In this document: positions 37,918-46,034 of the stretch, piece after piece
Layout: every line of letters starts with the position of its first letter
How positions within the stretch are numbered: position 1 is the stretch's first letter
NCBI RefSeq assembly: GCF_016718685.1
Contig: NZ_JADKCX010000057.1
Location: forward strand, 3,872-67,871
Length of the DNA stretch: 64,000 nucleotides
Direction of reading: 5' to 3'
Source: Haliscomenobacter sp.
Lineage (GTDB): Bacteria; Bacteroidota; Bacteroidia; Chitinophagales; Saprospiraceae
Translations under genes and position numbers: made by a program
The notes under the pieces: model-generated
Told to the model about the DNA's origin: nothing
Seen by the model: only the letters and a program-made list of their open reading frames with translations
Database searches by the model: none

Positions 37918-38583
37918 ATGAGAGGAAACCTAGCTCGAGAAACCTATAAGATCGTAAAATTGGATTACGTTAACACACACCGCGACCTGGTAGAAAAGTG
38001 TAAACGAGGCGACCGACAGTCGCAGTTCGAGTTGTATCGGCTGTATTCCAAGTCGATGTACAACGTTTGTTTGCGGATGGTGAAAGACGAATTGGAGGCG
38101 GAAGATGTGTTACAAAATGCGTTTCTCGATGTGTTCACCAAGTTGAACACTTTTAAGTTTGAATCGGCAGTAGGTGCTTGGATCAAACGAATTGTGATCA
38201 ACAACTGCATCAATGCGCTCAAAAAAAGGCGATTGCAGTTTAGTGAACTTGAAGACAAACACGGCAATATTCAGGACGAGAGTTCCCATGATGCCTCAGC
38301 CGAAGGGCTAAGTGTTGAAACCGTAAAAAAAGCACTCTTTGAATTGCCTGACGGCTACCGGGTGGTTTTTTCCCTCTACATGTTAGAAGGTTACGATCAT
38401 CAGGAAATTGGAGAAATCCTCGGCATTAGCGAGGCAACTTCCAAATCCCAGTACAGTCGGGCAAAACAAAGATTAAGGGATATTTTAACCCAGCAGAAAC
38501 CTAAGTTTGGGTTCGGGGTTCGTGAGTTAGACGGTTCGAAGGTTTATCGCCTGAACCTTCGAACCCCGAACATCGAACCTTAA
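37918..38583 (+). CDS. ECF RNA polymerase sigma factor
   Basis: Sigma-70 family ECF factor. Region 2 is FELYRLYSKSMYNVCLRMVKDELEAEDVLQNAFLDVFTKLNTF and region 4 is YRVVFSLYMLEGYDHQEIGEILGISEATSKSQYSRAKQRLRDIL. The ATG at 37918 is chosen because everything upstream looks like untranslated leader; a TTG within KLDYVNTHRD is an alternative. The last 25 or so codons (KFGFGVRELDGSKVYRLNLRTPNIEP) are encoded by an intergenic-type palindrome (38509-38579), so the C-terminus appears extended by repeat sequence. It precedes a single-pass membrane protein that is probably its anti-sigma factor, and a DUF4097 gene. Confidence 0.88.
   Translation: MRGNLARETYKIVKLDYVNTHRDLVEKCKRGDRQSQFELYRLYSKSMYNVCLRMVKDELEAEDVLQNAFLDVFTKLNTFKFESAVGAWIKRIVINNCINALKKRRLQFSELEDKHGNIQDESSHDASAEGLSVETVKKALFELPDGYRVVFSLYMLEGYDHQEIGEILGISEATSKSQYSRAKQRLRDILTQQKPKFGFGVRELDGSKVYRLNLRTPNIEP
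38509..38579. repeat. CGAACC-word palindrome overlapping the sigma gene 3' end
   Basis: GGGTTCGGGGTTCG and GGTTCGAAGG on the left pair with CCTTCGAACCCCGAAC on the right. It is the same word family as 3797-3968, here lying within coding sequence. Confidence 0.65.
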
Positions 38584-38623
38584 CTCCCCCAGATTTTTGA
38601 ACGTTTTGAACCTTTTTTTGATC

Positions 38624-39178
38624 ATGCAACGAGATGAATTAGAAAACTTTGTTTTGGACAAGCGCGAAGCTTTTGATGACGCGATTCCAAGTCTAAAGGT
38701 GTGGGCCGACATTGACCGCGAGCTTAGCAAGCGCTCGATTAGCAAACCCCTCACTTTCCAGCGGTTTTTTAAAGTAGCAGCAGCAGTAGCCGCTATTTTG
38801 GTAGTAGGTGGTTTTGGTGGCAGCATGTTTACCCGGTGGCAACAGGCCAATCCGGTGGCCATCATCGAACAGGTAAACCCCGAATACCTGGAATTGGAGC
38901 AATACTACCGCCAGCAAATCAGTACCAAGGTTCAACAATTGGCCCGTTATGAGCCGAATGGGAGTTTCATGTCCGACATGAAAAAAATGGACCAGGTGAT
39001 GGCTGAGCTGAAGGAAGAACTCTGCGTAGCCCCCAAAGGCCAGGAAGAGGAAATTATTGCAACCATGATCCAGACCTACCAAACAAAAGTCGCTATTCTG
39101 GAGCGCGTTCTAGAGCAGATGCGGACGTCCAAACCGCAACCCAAAAAAACCACGAGCAATGAGGAAGTCAGTTTATGA
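38624..39178 (+). CDS. Probable anti-sigma factor, single-pass membrane protein
   Basis: No exact family is recognised. The ATG at 38624 gives 184 residues; the frame is open to 38597. An N-terminal cytoplasmic part (MQRDELENFVLDKREAFDDAIPSLKVWADIDREL) is followed by one transmembrane segment (about residues 50-68, VAAAVAAILVVGGFGGSMF) and a helical periplasmic part (YLELEQYYRQQISTKVQQLARY...). This layout and the position directly after an ECF sigma gene fit an anti-sigma factor, but no zinc-binding (ZAS) motif is present. It overlaps the following gene by 20 bases, so the two are probably translated together. Confidence 0.7.
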   Translation: MQRDELENFVLDKREAFDDAIPSLKVWADIDRELSKRSISKPLTFQRFFKVAAAVAAILVVGGFGGSMFTRWQQANPVAIIEQVNPEYLELEQYYRQQISTKVQQLARYEPNGSFMSDMKKMDQVMAELKEELCVAPKGQEEEIIATMIQTYQTKVAILERVLEQMRTSKPQPKKTTSNEEVSL

Positions 39179-40268
39179 TTTGAAAAAACCTCTTTTAGTG
39201 ATGTCGGTGTTCGCCATGTTTGCCTGTTCTTTATGCGGCTTTACAATGGCGGGTGAATTTACCAAAACCATCAAAAGAGAGTTTGACATTTCCGCCAATG
39301 GTACCACTTATTTGAGCAACAAGTATGGAAAAATTGAAGTGAAAACTTGGGACAAAAACCGGGTAAAAATAGCCGTCACCATTGTGGTGAAGGAAGGCTC
39401 GGAAGAAGATGCCCAAAAAGTCTTCAACGCCATCAGCGTGAACTTTTCGAATGGTGCCGATTACGTGAAAGCCGAAACCGCAATTGAGCAAATTCGGCGT
39501 TCCTGGATTTGGGACGACGGCAAGGCCGATTACAAAATCAACTACGAAGTGTATGTACCTGCTACCATCAACCTTCAGGTGGATCAACGCTACGGCGATG
39601 TTTACCTGGCTTCGGTAAGCGGGAAAACCAAACTCACCGTAAAATACGGCAACTTCAAAACCGAATCGGTAGGAGATGGCTCCAACTTCGAGTTGGCTTA
39701 TGGCAATGGTTCCATTGACCACGCAGAAAATGCCTATGTGGGCTTGAGTTATTCGAAATTGACCATCAACGAAGCCAACGACCTGAGCATGAATAGTGCT
39801 TATTCTGGCTTAAATGCATCCAAGCTCAATTCGTTGACCACCACCGCCAAGTACGACAACTACACTTTGGGCACCATCAAAAGCCTCAAGGCAACGGGGA
39901 TGTACAGCAAATTTTCGGCCACCAATGCCGGAGCTGTCAACATCAGCGGGCAATACAATTCGGTAGCCATGAGCGAAATTTCCAAAAGTTTGGATCTTGA
40001 CCTCAATTATGGCAGCTGCAATGTGTCTTTTTCGAAAGGCCTGACCAATGCTACCATCAAAGCGAATTACACGGATGTAACCATGAAAGTACTCCCCGAC
40101 CTTTGCTGCTATCAGTTGGATGCTGCCGCAAATTACGCCGGAGTGCGTTACCCCCAAGCGATGAACGTTACCTACGAAGTACAGAAGCCCACTTCCCACG
40201 TTGTGAAAGGGCATGTTGGTAAAAGTGACGCACCCGTCATCAAAGCCAGTGTGAATTACGGGGGATAA
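39159..40268 (+). CDS. DUF4097-like exported beta-helical protein
   Basis: A 369-residue exported protein. The N-terminus has a hydrophobic signal (LLVMSVFAMFACSLCGFTMAG). The mature part is repetitive beta structure of the DUF4097/adhesin-like type: FDISANGTTYLSNKYGKIEVKTWDKNRVKIAVTIVVKEGS, LQVDQRYGDVYLASVSGKTKLTVKYGNFKTESV, LSYSKLTINEANDLSMNSAYSGLNASKL. Repeats of about 20-25 residues with YG and YS turns suggest a right-handed beta-helix. The function in this family is unknown. It is third in the sigma - anti-sigma - DUF4097 operon and overlaps the anti-sigma gene, so it is likely part of the same envelope-stress response. Confidence 0.82.
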   Translation: MRKSVYDLKKPLLVMSVFAMFACSLCGFTMAGEFTKTIKREFDISANGTTYLSNKYGKIEVKTWDKNRVKIAVTIVVKEGSEEDAQKVFNAISVNFSNGADYVKAETAIEQIRRSWIWDDGKADYKINYEVYVPATINLQVDQRYGDVYLASVSGKTKLTVKYGNFKTESVGDGSNFELAYGNGSIDHAENAYVGLSYSKLTINEANDLSMNSAYSGLNASKLNSLTTTAKYDNYTLGTIKSLKATGMYSKFSATNAGAVNISGQYNSVAMSEISKSLDLDLNYGSCNVSFSKGLTNATIKANYTDVTMKVLPDLCCYQLDAAANYAGVRYPQAMNVTYEVQKPTSHVVKGHVGKSDAPVIKASVNYGG

Positions 40269-40271
40269 AGA

Positions 40272-40400
40272 ATGTGAAAAGCGAAAAGCGAAAGCGAAAA
40301 GCGAAGCGAAATGAAAAGCGAAAAATGCAAAAATGAAAAAATTTGTGCAGAGTTCAAAATACATGTTCCGTTTTCGCTTTTTCACTTTTCTTTTCGCTAA
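40272..40400. repeat. Palindromic spacer, GAAAAGC word
   Basis: GTGAAAAGCGAAAAGCGAAA and several further GAAAAGCGAA words on the left are mirrored by TTTTCGCTTTTTCACTTTTC on the right. It may end the sigma operon transcript. Confidence 0.65.
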
Positions 40401-40527
40401 ACAAGTTTCCAATTTTACTGATCTATATTTCCACATCCGCCATTTTAGCAAACGTAAGTTCTGCTGGAATGGCATTTTTATTTTACATTAGTCCGAGAAA
40501 AGAAAAAACCAAACGAAATCAGGACTA

Positions 40528-41937
40528 ATGAAGATAAAATTCTGCGGTGCCGCCCGGGAAGTAACCGGAAGCTGCCATTTGATCACCCTGGACGACGGAT
40601 ATAAAATTTTGTTGGATTGTGGTTTGTACCAGGGTTCGGATAAAAACCTGGAAGACTTCAATGGCAATTGGCTTTTTGACCCGGCTGAAATTGACTGTCT
40701 GGTTCTTTCCCATGCCCATATTGACCACGCTGGACGCATTCCTAAACTGGTCAAGGATGGCTTTCGTGGGGCCATTCACGCTACCCACGCTACCCGTAGC
40801 TTGAGTAGTTTGATGCTGCTGGACAGTGCGATGATTCAGGAGCGTGAGGTGGAATACAAAAACAAACGACGCGGTAAAAACCACAATTTTGACGATATCG
40901 CTTACGAAGAACCCATTTATACGAGTAAGGACGTACACGCTACCATGGAGTTGTTCATCTCGTATCCGTATGAAAAATGGTTCAATGTACACCCCAAAGT
41001 TGAGGTGATGTTTCGGGATGCTGGTCATATTTTGGGTAGTGCCAGTGTAAGTTTAAAAATTGAAGAAAACGGCAAAATTATCAACTTTGGATTCAGCGGG
41101 GACGTTGGCCGCCCCCACCGTCCAATCTTGCGTGATCCACTGCCGATGCCGGAAATGGACTACCTGATTTGTGAATCAACCTATGGCGATCGTACCCACG
41201 AAGCGGCTCCTGCTGAAACGGATCACTTTCTGAGGATCATTAAGCAGACTTGTATCGAAAAAGGGGGTAAGTTGTTGATCCCTGCCTTTAGCGTGGGGCG
41301 TACGCAGGAAATTGTGTACATCCTGGATCAAATGGCCAATGAGGATCTTCTTCCTCGTATTCCCGTTTACGTTGATAGCCCTTTGGCAGTCAATGCCACC
41401 ACCATTTATGGTTCTCATCCGGAGTGTTTTGATGAAGAGCTTTCTGACTACTTGGCCATCGATGAAAACCCGTTTGGATTCAATGGGCTGCACTATGTGC
41501 GCAAAACCGAAGATTCCAAAAAGCTCAATTACGCCAAAGAAGCCTGCATCATCATTGCTTCATCAGGTATGGCCAACGCCGGGCGCATCAAGCACCATTT
41601 GTACCATGGCATCAACGACCCCAACAATACTGTGCTGATCGTAGGATATGCCGCGCCGTATACACCAGCGGGCCAACTGCGAATTGGGGCAAAAGAAATC
41701 AAACTTTTCGGTGAGTTCATAACGGTCCAGGCAGATGTAGAAATTATGGATTCGTTTTCAGCGCATGCCGATAAACTCGAATTGGTGGAGTTTCTGCGCA
41801 ACCAGCGGGAAAGTGCCAAAAAAATCTTTTTAACCCACGGGGATTATGAGGTACAAAAATCTTTTCGGGGACTTTTACTCAGTGTGGGTTTTGCTGATGT
41901 TGAAATTCCAGCGCTAGGGGAAGAGATAGAGTTGTAG
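40528..41937 (+). CDS. Beta-CASP metallo-beta-lactamase fold RNase
   Basis: Zinc-dependent RNA hydrolase of the beta-CASP group (CPSF/RNase J relatives). The 469 residues have the full core: motif 2 HAHIDHAGRIPKL (H62, H64, D66, H67), motif 3 RDAGHILGSASV, motif 4 FSGDVGR, and the beta-CASP motifs A-C (ICESTYGDRTH; SSGMANAGRIKHHL; FSAHADKLELVEF). GGKLLIPAFSVGRTQEIVYIL and YVDSPLAVNAT are also standard. No KH domain is present, so it is the shorter YSH1-like bacterial form. TTAGTCC (40487-40493) and GGACTAA (40521-40527) form an inverted repeat ending at the start codon, possibly a control site. It is transcribed alone. Confidence 0.93.
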   Translation: MKIKFCGAAREVTGSCHLITLDDGYKILLDCGLYQGSDKNLEDFNGNWLFDPAEIDCLVLSHAHIDHAGRIPKLVKDGFRGAIHATHATRSLSSLMLLDSAMIQEREVEYKNKRRGKNHNFDDIAYEEPIYTSKDVHATMELFISYPYEKWFNVHPKVEVMFRDAGHILGSASVSLKIEENGKIINFGFSGDVGRPHRPILRDPLPMPEMDYLICESTYGDRTHEAAPAETDHFLRIIKQTCIEKGGKLLIPAFSVGRTQEIVYILDQMANEDLLPRIPVYVDSPLAVNATTIYGSHPECFDEELSDYLAIDENPFGFNGLHYVRKTEDSKKLNYAKEACIIIASSGMANAGRIKHHLYHGINDPNNTVLIVGYAAPYTPAGQLRIGAKEIKLFGEFITVQADVEIMDSFSAHADKLELVEFLRNQRESAKKIFLTHGDYEVQKSFRGLLLSVGFADVEIPALGEEIEL

Positions 41938-42121
41938 TGTTGTTTTTAAAAATTTCTGATAATGAATGTCTTATGAGTTTAGTTTATAAAAATACAAATA
42001 TTTTTTCTTAAAGAGTCGTTCTGGCATCCTTTTTGGTTTATTCATCAAGACATTAAAATTCTTGCAGGGGGGGCTAACTATTTCCTACAAGTAACCATCC
42101 ACGCTAAAACCAAAAACGAAT

Positions 42122-42220
42122 GTGGGGAACCAAAAGCAAAACTATTATGCACGGGATTTACGGCTTTGGCTGGCAATCCTGTCTCTCGCGTTGATCGGGG
42201 GCACCATTCTTTTTAATTGA
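42122..42220 (+). CDS. Candidate 32-residue single-TM small protein
   Basis: In the 360-base gap before the DUF58 gene, a short frame with a GTG start encodes MGNQKQNYYARDLRLWLAIL then SLALIGGTILFN, a clear transmembrane helix with a charged N-terminal side. An ATG two bases upstream (42120) would reach it if one base in the A-rich stretch were wrong. There is no supporting homolog known to me. The remainder of the gap (41938-42119) has no feature I can name. Confidence 0.3.
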   Translation: MGNQKQNYYARDLRLWLAILSLALIGGTILFN

Positions 42221-42293
42221 GTGATGAGTTATAAGTTATGAATTATGAGTGCCTTATTGGGCCATTCATCACTCATAATTCATAACTCATCAC
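42221..42293. repeat. 73-bp palindrome, TCATAA word
   Basis: GTGATGAGTTATAAGTTATG and AATTATGAGTG are answered by CATCACTCATAATTCATAAC and TCATCAC. The word recurs every 7 bases. It lies 3 bases after the DUF58 stop on the other strand and may end its transcript. Confidence 0.75.
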
Positions 42294-42296
42294 TGC

Positions 42297-43680
42297 TCAA
42301 ATCAGTCCTCTTGCTTTTAGTTCCAGGTATTTATTGATCGTATTGATCGAAAGGTCTTCGGGGCGGGTGAGTACCGCCTGGATCCCGTATTGTCTTAAGG
42401 TAAGCACCATTTGGGCTTTTTCGCTCAAGTATTTGCGGGCCATGGTTTGTTGGTAAATACTTTCCAGGTCGACTGCGTCTTGCTCGGCGAATTCCCGAAT
42501 TTCAGTATTGTCAAAAAACACCACGACCAATAAATGCCTGCGGTTGATGCGCCGCAAAATGGGCAAAGCCCGGTCCAGCGCAAATGCACTTTCAAAATTG
42601 GTAAACAACAAAATCAGGCTTCGGCCATTGATGAGTTTACTGCTGATGTGAAAGAGTAGTTCGTAATTGGCTTCTAGGGGGCGTTCCTTCTCTTTGTACA
42701 AGGCGTTGAGGATAAAATTCAGTTGAGTAGGTCGATTGTCCGCTTTAATGGTCGTCCCTATTTTATCCGAATACGTGATCAATCCAGCCTTATCGTATTT
42801 TTTGATGATGATATTCGAGATGGCCAGGGTCGCATTGATCGCATAATCCATCAAGCTCAACCCTTTAAAAGGCATCCGCATGACTCGGCTTTTGTCGATG
42901 ATGCAGTACACTTGTTGCGCACGCTCATCTTCAAACTGGTTGACCATCAGGCCCTCTTTGCGGCTGCTTGCCTTCCAGTTGATGCTTCTGAAATCATCAC
43001 CGGCTACGTAGTTTTTGATTTGTTCAAACTCATAACTGTGCCCAATCCGCCGGATCTTTTTGATGCCTTCACGCGTAGTAATGCGATCCAAAGCCCGCAT
43101 CTCTAACTGCTTCATTTGAATAATTGAAGGATAAACCGCCACCCGCATTGGCTTTTCATTGAGTTGAATTCTCCTTTCCACCAGGCCAAAAAGAGCGGAT
43201 ACAAAACAGTTTGTCGCCCCAAAGCTGTATTCTCCTCGCTCCAGCGGACGCAAGTCGTAGCGAATGGATAAAACCTCGCCCCCGCGCAGGTCGATTTTTT
43301 GTTTAAAATCGCGCACTTGCAATTGCTCCGGAAGTTCATCGATGATGCTTACCCGTAAAGACAAATTGGATGAATTGACCAAATCGAGATAAATGGGATT
43401 TTCATCGCCCAGGCTCAACATTCGTGGCAAGCGCCGGGTTCCACTTATGGTCAGAGGAGGGTTGAAACAACAACATCCAATCAGCCAAGACCAGAGCAAT
43501 GAACAAAAACAATAAAAATTGTCCAATGGGAAAAAGTACAGGTACCGCAAAGCCCAATGCCAATACGAGTATGATTGCGCCACAAGCCAAAAAGAAACGT
43601 GAGGATAAAAAGGTTGATTTCACCAGGAAGCGTTTAAATAAGCTCAGGAACGATTTTACAACTTTTTTCCAAAAAAACAA
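42297..43680 (-). pseudogene. DUF58 domain protein, frameshifted
   Basis: DUF58/von Willebrand A-like protein, usually encoded with MoxR ATPases. The N-terminal frame (from 43680) gives basic residues and two transmembrane helices, FFLACGAIILVLALGFAVPVLFPIGQFLLFLFIALVLADWMLLF; the second frame begins at LTISGTRRLPRMLSLGDENPIYLDLVNSS and runs to 42297. The join is at about 43455, where one extra base in CCCTCC explains the shift. Typical elements follow: RRIGHSYEFEQIKNYVAGDDFRSINWKASSRKEGLMVNQFEDERAQQVYCIIDKSRVM, with the DUF58 GDDFRxINWKASSR signature. The full protein would be about 460 residues. No MoxR gene is adjacent. The gene is otherwise well conserved, so a sequencing indel is likely. 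Confidence 0.83.
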
Positions 43681-43696
43681 AGCACATCTTGAAGTC

Positions 43697-43726
43697 TTGA
43701 GTACTCCTTTAAAAAACCTACCTTTG
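43697..43726 (+). promoter_or_regulatory. Bacteroidota promoter of the LptF/G-type gene
   Basis: TTG at 43697-43699 and TACCTTTG at 43719-43726 are separated by 19 bases, matching the -33/-7 consensus and spacing of the phylum. The ATG is 18 bases further on. This is the best promoter match in the window. Confidence 0.75.
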
Positions 43727-43743
43727 CATTTTAATTGTAAAGC

Positions 43744-44841
43744 ATGAATAATTACGTAAAAATCCTCGACTGGTACATCATCAAAAAATTTCTGTCTACG
43801 TTCTTTTTTACGGTGTTGATTTTTTTGATGATTGCTGTCATTCTGGATTTTAGTGAAAAGGTGGAAAAATTTATCGAGGAACCCATCACTACCCGCGAAA
43901 TCGTTTTGCAGTATTACCCCAGTTTTATGCTTTGGATTGGTGGGCAGTTGTGGTCGGTGTGTACCCTGATCGCCGTTATTTTTTTTACTTCTCGCATGGC
44001 TTACAGTTCCGAGATCATGTCCATTTTTAATGCCGGGGTAAGTTTCAACCGGCTTATGCGCGCTTATTTTTTTGGCGCAGCATTTTTAACCTTGCTTTAC
44101 CTATTGTGTACCCACTACATCATGCCAGTTGGCGAAAAATACCGTCAAGACATTGTCCACAAATACATCGATAAAAGCGATGACAAAGGCAAAACGACCA
44201 ATATCCACCTATTTGTAGCGCCAAATACCAAGGTGTTTATCGGCTTTTACCGCAAAGACGACAGTACTGCCCGCGATTTCCGCATTGAACACTTCAAAAA
44301 TCAGCAATTGGTCAGTTATACCAAAGCCGACCGAGCAGAATACCTTCCGGAAACCCGCAAATGGCGCCTTTGGGACTACAGCTCCCACAGCTTCAACGGA
44401 CTGAAAGAAGACCTGCAAATGCATTTGGCCGAATCAAAAGATACTACACTGAGCCTATATCCTGAAGATTTTCTGGACTATTCCAGCCAACAAAGTATGA
44501 TGACCACTCCCCGTTTGATGAAGTACATTCGTCAACAAAACGAGCGAGGCGCCAGCAATACCCGCAAATACCTTTTTGAATTGTACCGCCGCACGGCCGA
44601 TCCGGTCACTATTTTTATCCTGACCTTTATTGGTATGGCCATTGCTTCCCGTAAGGTTAGGGGCGGGTTTGGATTTCACCTGGCGTTGGGGATTGGCGTT
44701 GGAGCCATTTTTGTCTTTTTGTCAAAGTTTACCAATGTATTTGCGTTGGGCCAAACTATCCCCGTCTGGCTTGGCGCCTGGCTCCCCAACCTGATTTTTG
44801 CGTTTGTCGCCCTGCGGCTCATTCAGACCGCTCAGAAGTAA
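43744..44841 (+). CDS. LptF/LptG family permease (YjgP/YjgQ)
   Basis: Inner-membrane component of the lipopolysaccharide transport bridge, which with LptB extracts LPS from the inner membrane. The 365 residues have the family order: LDWYIIKKFLSTFFFTVLIFLMIAVILDFSEKVEKFIE with the first helix, two more helices (about 60-80, 100-122), a periplasmic jellyroll domain (about 135-270), and three C-terminal helices (about 285-365, TIFILTFIGMAIASRKVRGGFGFHLALGIGVGAIFVFLSKF). EIMSIFNAGVSFNRLMRAYF is the usual cytoplasmic loop. The length is normal. It cannot be assigned to LptF or LptG from sequence alone. It is divergent from the DUF58 gene and ends at a strong terminator. Confidence 0.9.
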   Translation: MNNYVKILDWYIIKKFLSTFFFTVLIFLMIAVILDFSEKVEKFIEEPITTREIVLQYYPSFMLWIGGQLWSVCTLIAVIFFTSRMAYSSEIMSIFNAGVSFNRLMRAYFFGAAFLTLLYLLCTHYIMPVGEKYRQDIVHKYIDKSDDKGKTTNIHLFVAPNTKVFIGFYRKDDSTARDFRIEHFKNQQLVSYTKADRAEYLPETRKWRLWDYSSHSFNGLKEDLQMHLAESKDTTLSLYPEDFLDYSSQQSMMTTPRLMKYIRQQNERGASNTRKYLFELYRRTADPVTIFILTFIGMAIASRKVRGGFGFHLALGIGVGAIFVFLSKFTNVFALGQTIPVWLGAWLPNLIFAFVALRLIQTAQK

Positions 44842-44868
44842 AACCTTTTTTGTTGAAGAAAAAGTTAA

Positions 44869-44906
44869 ACAAAAGGCTGTTTCCAAATCCGGAGACGGCC
44901 TTTTGT
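44869..44906 (+). terminator. Terminator of the LptF/G-type gene
   Basis: ACAAAAGGCTGTTTCC pairs with GGAGACGGCCTTTTGT using two G-T pairs. It lies 27 bases after the stop. The TTTTGT on the 3' arm is followed by CGTATT rather than a long T-run. Confidence 0.7.
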
Positions 44907-44928
44907 CGTATTAACCCTTAGATTTTGC

Positions 44929-44964
44929 AAAGTCTGAAATCTTGAATTCTGAATTTCAGACTTT
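44929..44964. other. Perfect 12-bp-arm hairpin
   Basis: AAAGTCTGAAAT and ATTTCAGACTTT are perfect inverted arms around a 12-base loop (44929-44964). The AT-rich region to 45186 holds no gene; TATTCTTG near 45102 is one base off a -7 box. Confidence 0.55.
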
Positions 44965-45186
44965 ATTTTCAATTTTTTCTGAAAATAAAATTCGATAAAA
45001 TGAATTAGTTCGTTTTGTAAAATCATTAATTTATAGTGATTTATAAATATTTATTGTCTTACTTTGAATTTAATTGCTTGGATTGTGTAAAAAAAAGTCT
45101 GTATTCTTGCATTTTGTTTAACTAATGCCTACTTTTGATTCAACGAAAAACGAAATAGCTACCAAGGTTAAACAAAATCAGCAACC

Positions 45187-45716
45187 ATGTCTCATCCAAC
45201 AGATTTTCATACCCAGCTCAATAGCATGTCGGTTCTACTGCACTCTTTCGCATTCAACCTCACCAAAAATACCGAAGATGCAAAAGACCTGTATCAGGAA
45301 ACGGCCTATCGCGCCATTACCAACATGGACAAATTTCGTCCAGGGACCAACTTAAAGCTTGGTTGTTTACGATTATGAAAAACATCTTCATCAACAACTA
45401 CCGCAAAAAAGCAAAGGCGAACACCATTGTTGATTCCACAGATAATCTGTATTACATCAACTCTACGGTGGATGCAATTGCCAATCGCGCAGAATCCAGC
45501 ATGATGATGAAAGAGCTCGTTACCCTGATCGAGAAGTTGGATGACAGCATCCGGGTTCCATTTTTAATGCACTATCAGGGATATAAATACCAGGAGATTG
45601 CGGATTACCTGGATTTACCTTTAGGTACCGTCAAAAGCCGCATCTTTTTCGCCAGAAAAGAACTCAAAGACCTGATTGGCAAGCGCTATACTGATATGGC
45701 ATTGGATCTGGACTAG
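45187..45716 (+). pseudogene. ECF sigma factor, frameshifted
   Basis: Two frames form one 177-residue ECF sigma factor. MSHPTDFHTQLNSMSVLLHSFAFNLTKNTEDAKDLYQETAYRAITNMDKFRPGTNLK is region 2. It then breaks at LGCLRL because one A is missing in an A-run near 45355; restoring it gives AWLFTIMKNIFINNYRKKAK followed by region 4 (VPFLMHYQGYKYQEIADYLDLPLGTVKSRIFFARKELKDLIG). The FRPGTNLKAWLFTIMKNIFINNYRK sequence is a well-known junction in Bacteroidota ECF factors, so the missing base is nearly certain. No anti-sigma gene follows. The break is most easily explained as a sequencing error. Confidence 0.88.
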
Positions 45717-45914
45717 TACAAGTGCAGAGATATTTTTGCTGATTAAGCTTTGGTAGAATGGACATACTACTACCTTGAAATCACCCAAATTAGCCTTTTG
45801 TTTTTCCTAGATATCTAGTTTTGGCGATGGAGTGTTATCTTCATCGCCTAATTTTTTTTAGCCTTGTTCCATGGACTTGTTGTACCGGGAGCGCTTGAGA
45901 TCAAAAATAAGGGA

Positions 45915-45993
45915 TTTTTTTCCTGATTGAGGCTTATTTTAGCGTGCGTAGCAGCGCTACGGACGATAAAATAAACGAAAAACAGGAAAAAAA
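45915..45993. repeat. 79-bp palindrome with GTAGC centre
   Basis: TTTTTTTCCTG and TTATTTTAGCGT on the left pair with ACGATAAAATAA and CAGGAAAAAAA on the right, around CGTAGC-AGC-GCTACG. The centre and the ATAAAATAA word resemble the interior of the 26477/28640 elements, but there is no CCCC end. It ends about 40 bases before mutY. Confidence 0.7.
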
Positions 45994-46034
45994 GACCATT
46001 TTTGAGCCAAGCAGTCTCCCGTTACAACAAGTCT

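Noticed and set aside
46002..46034. TTG start for mutY
   Set aside because: The added residues come from the flank of the adjacent palindrome; the ATG at 46035 gives the normal MutY N-terminus.
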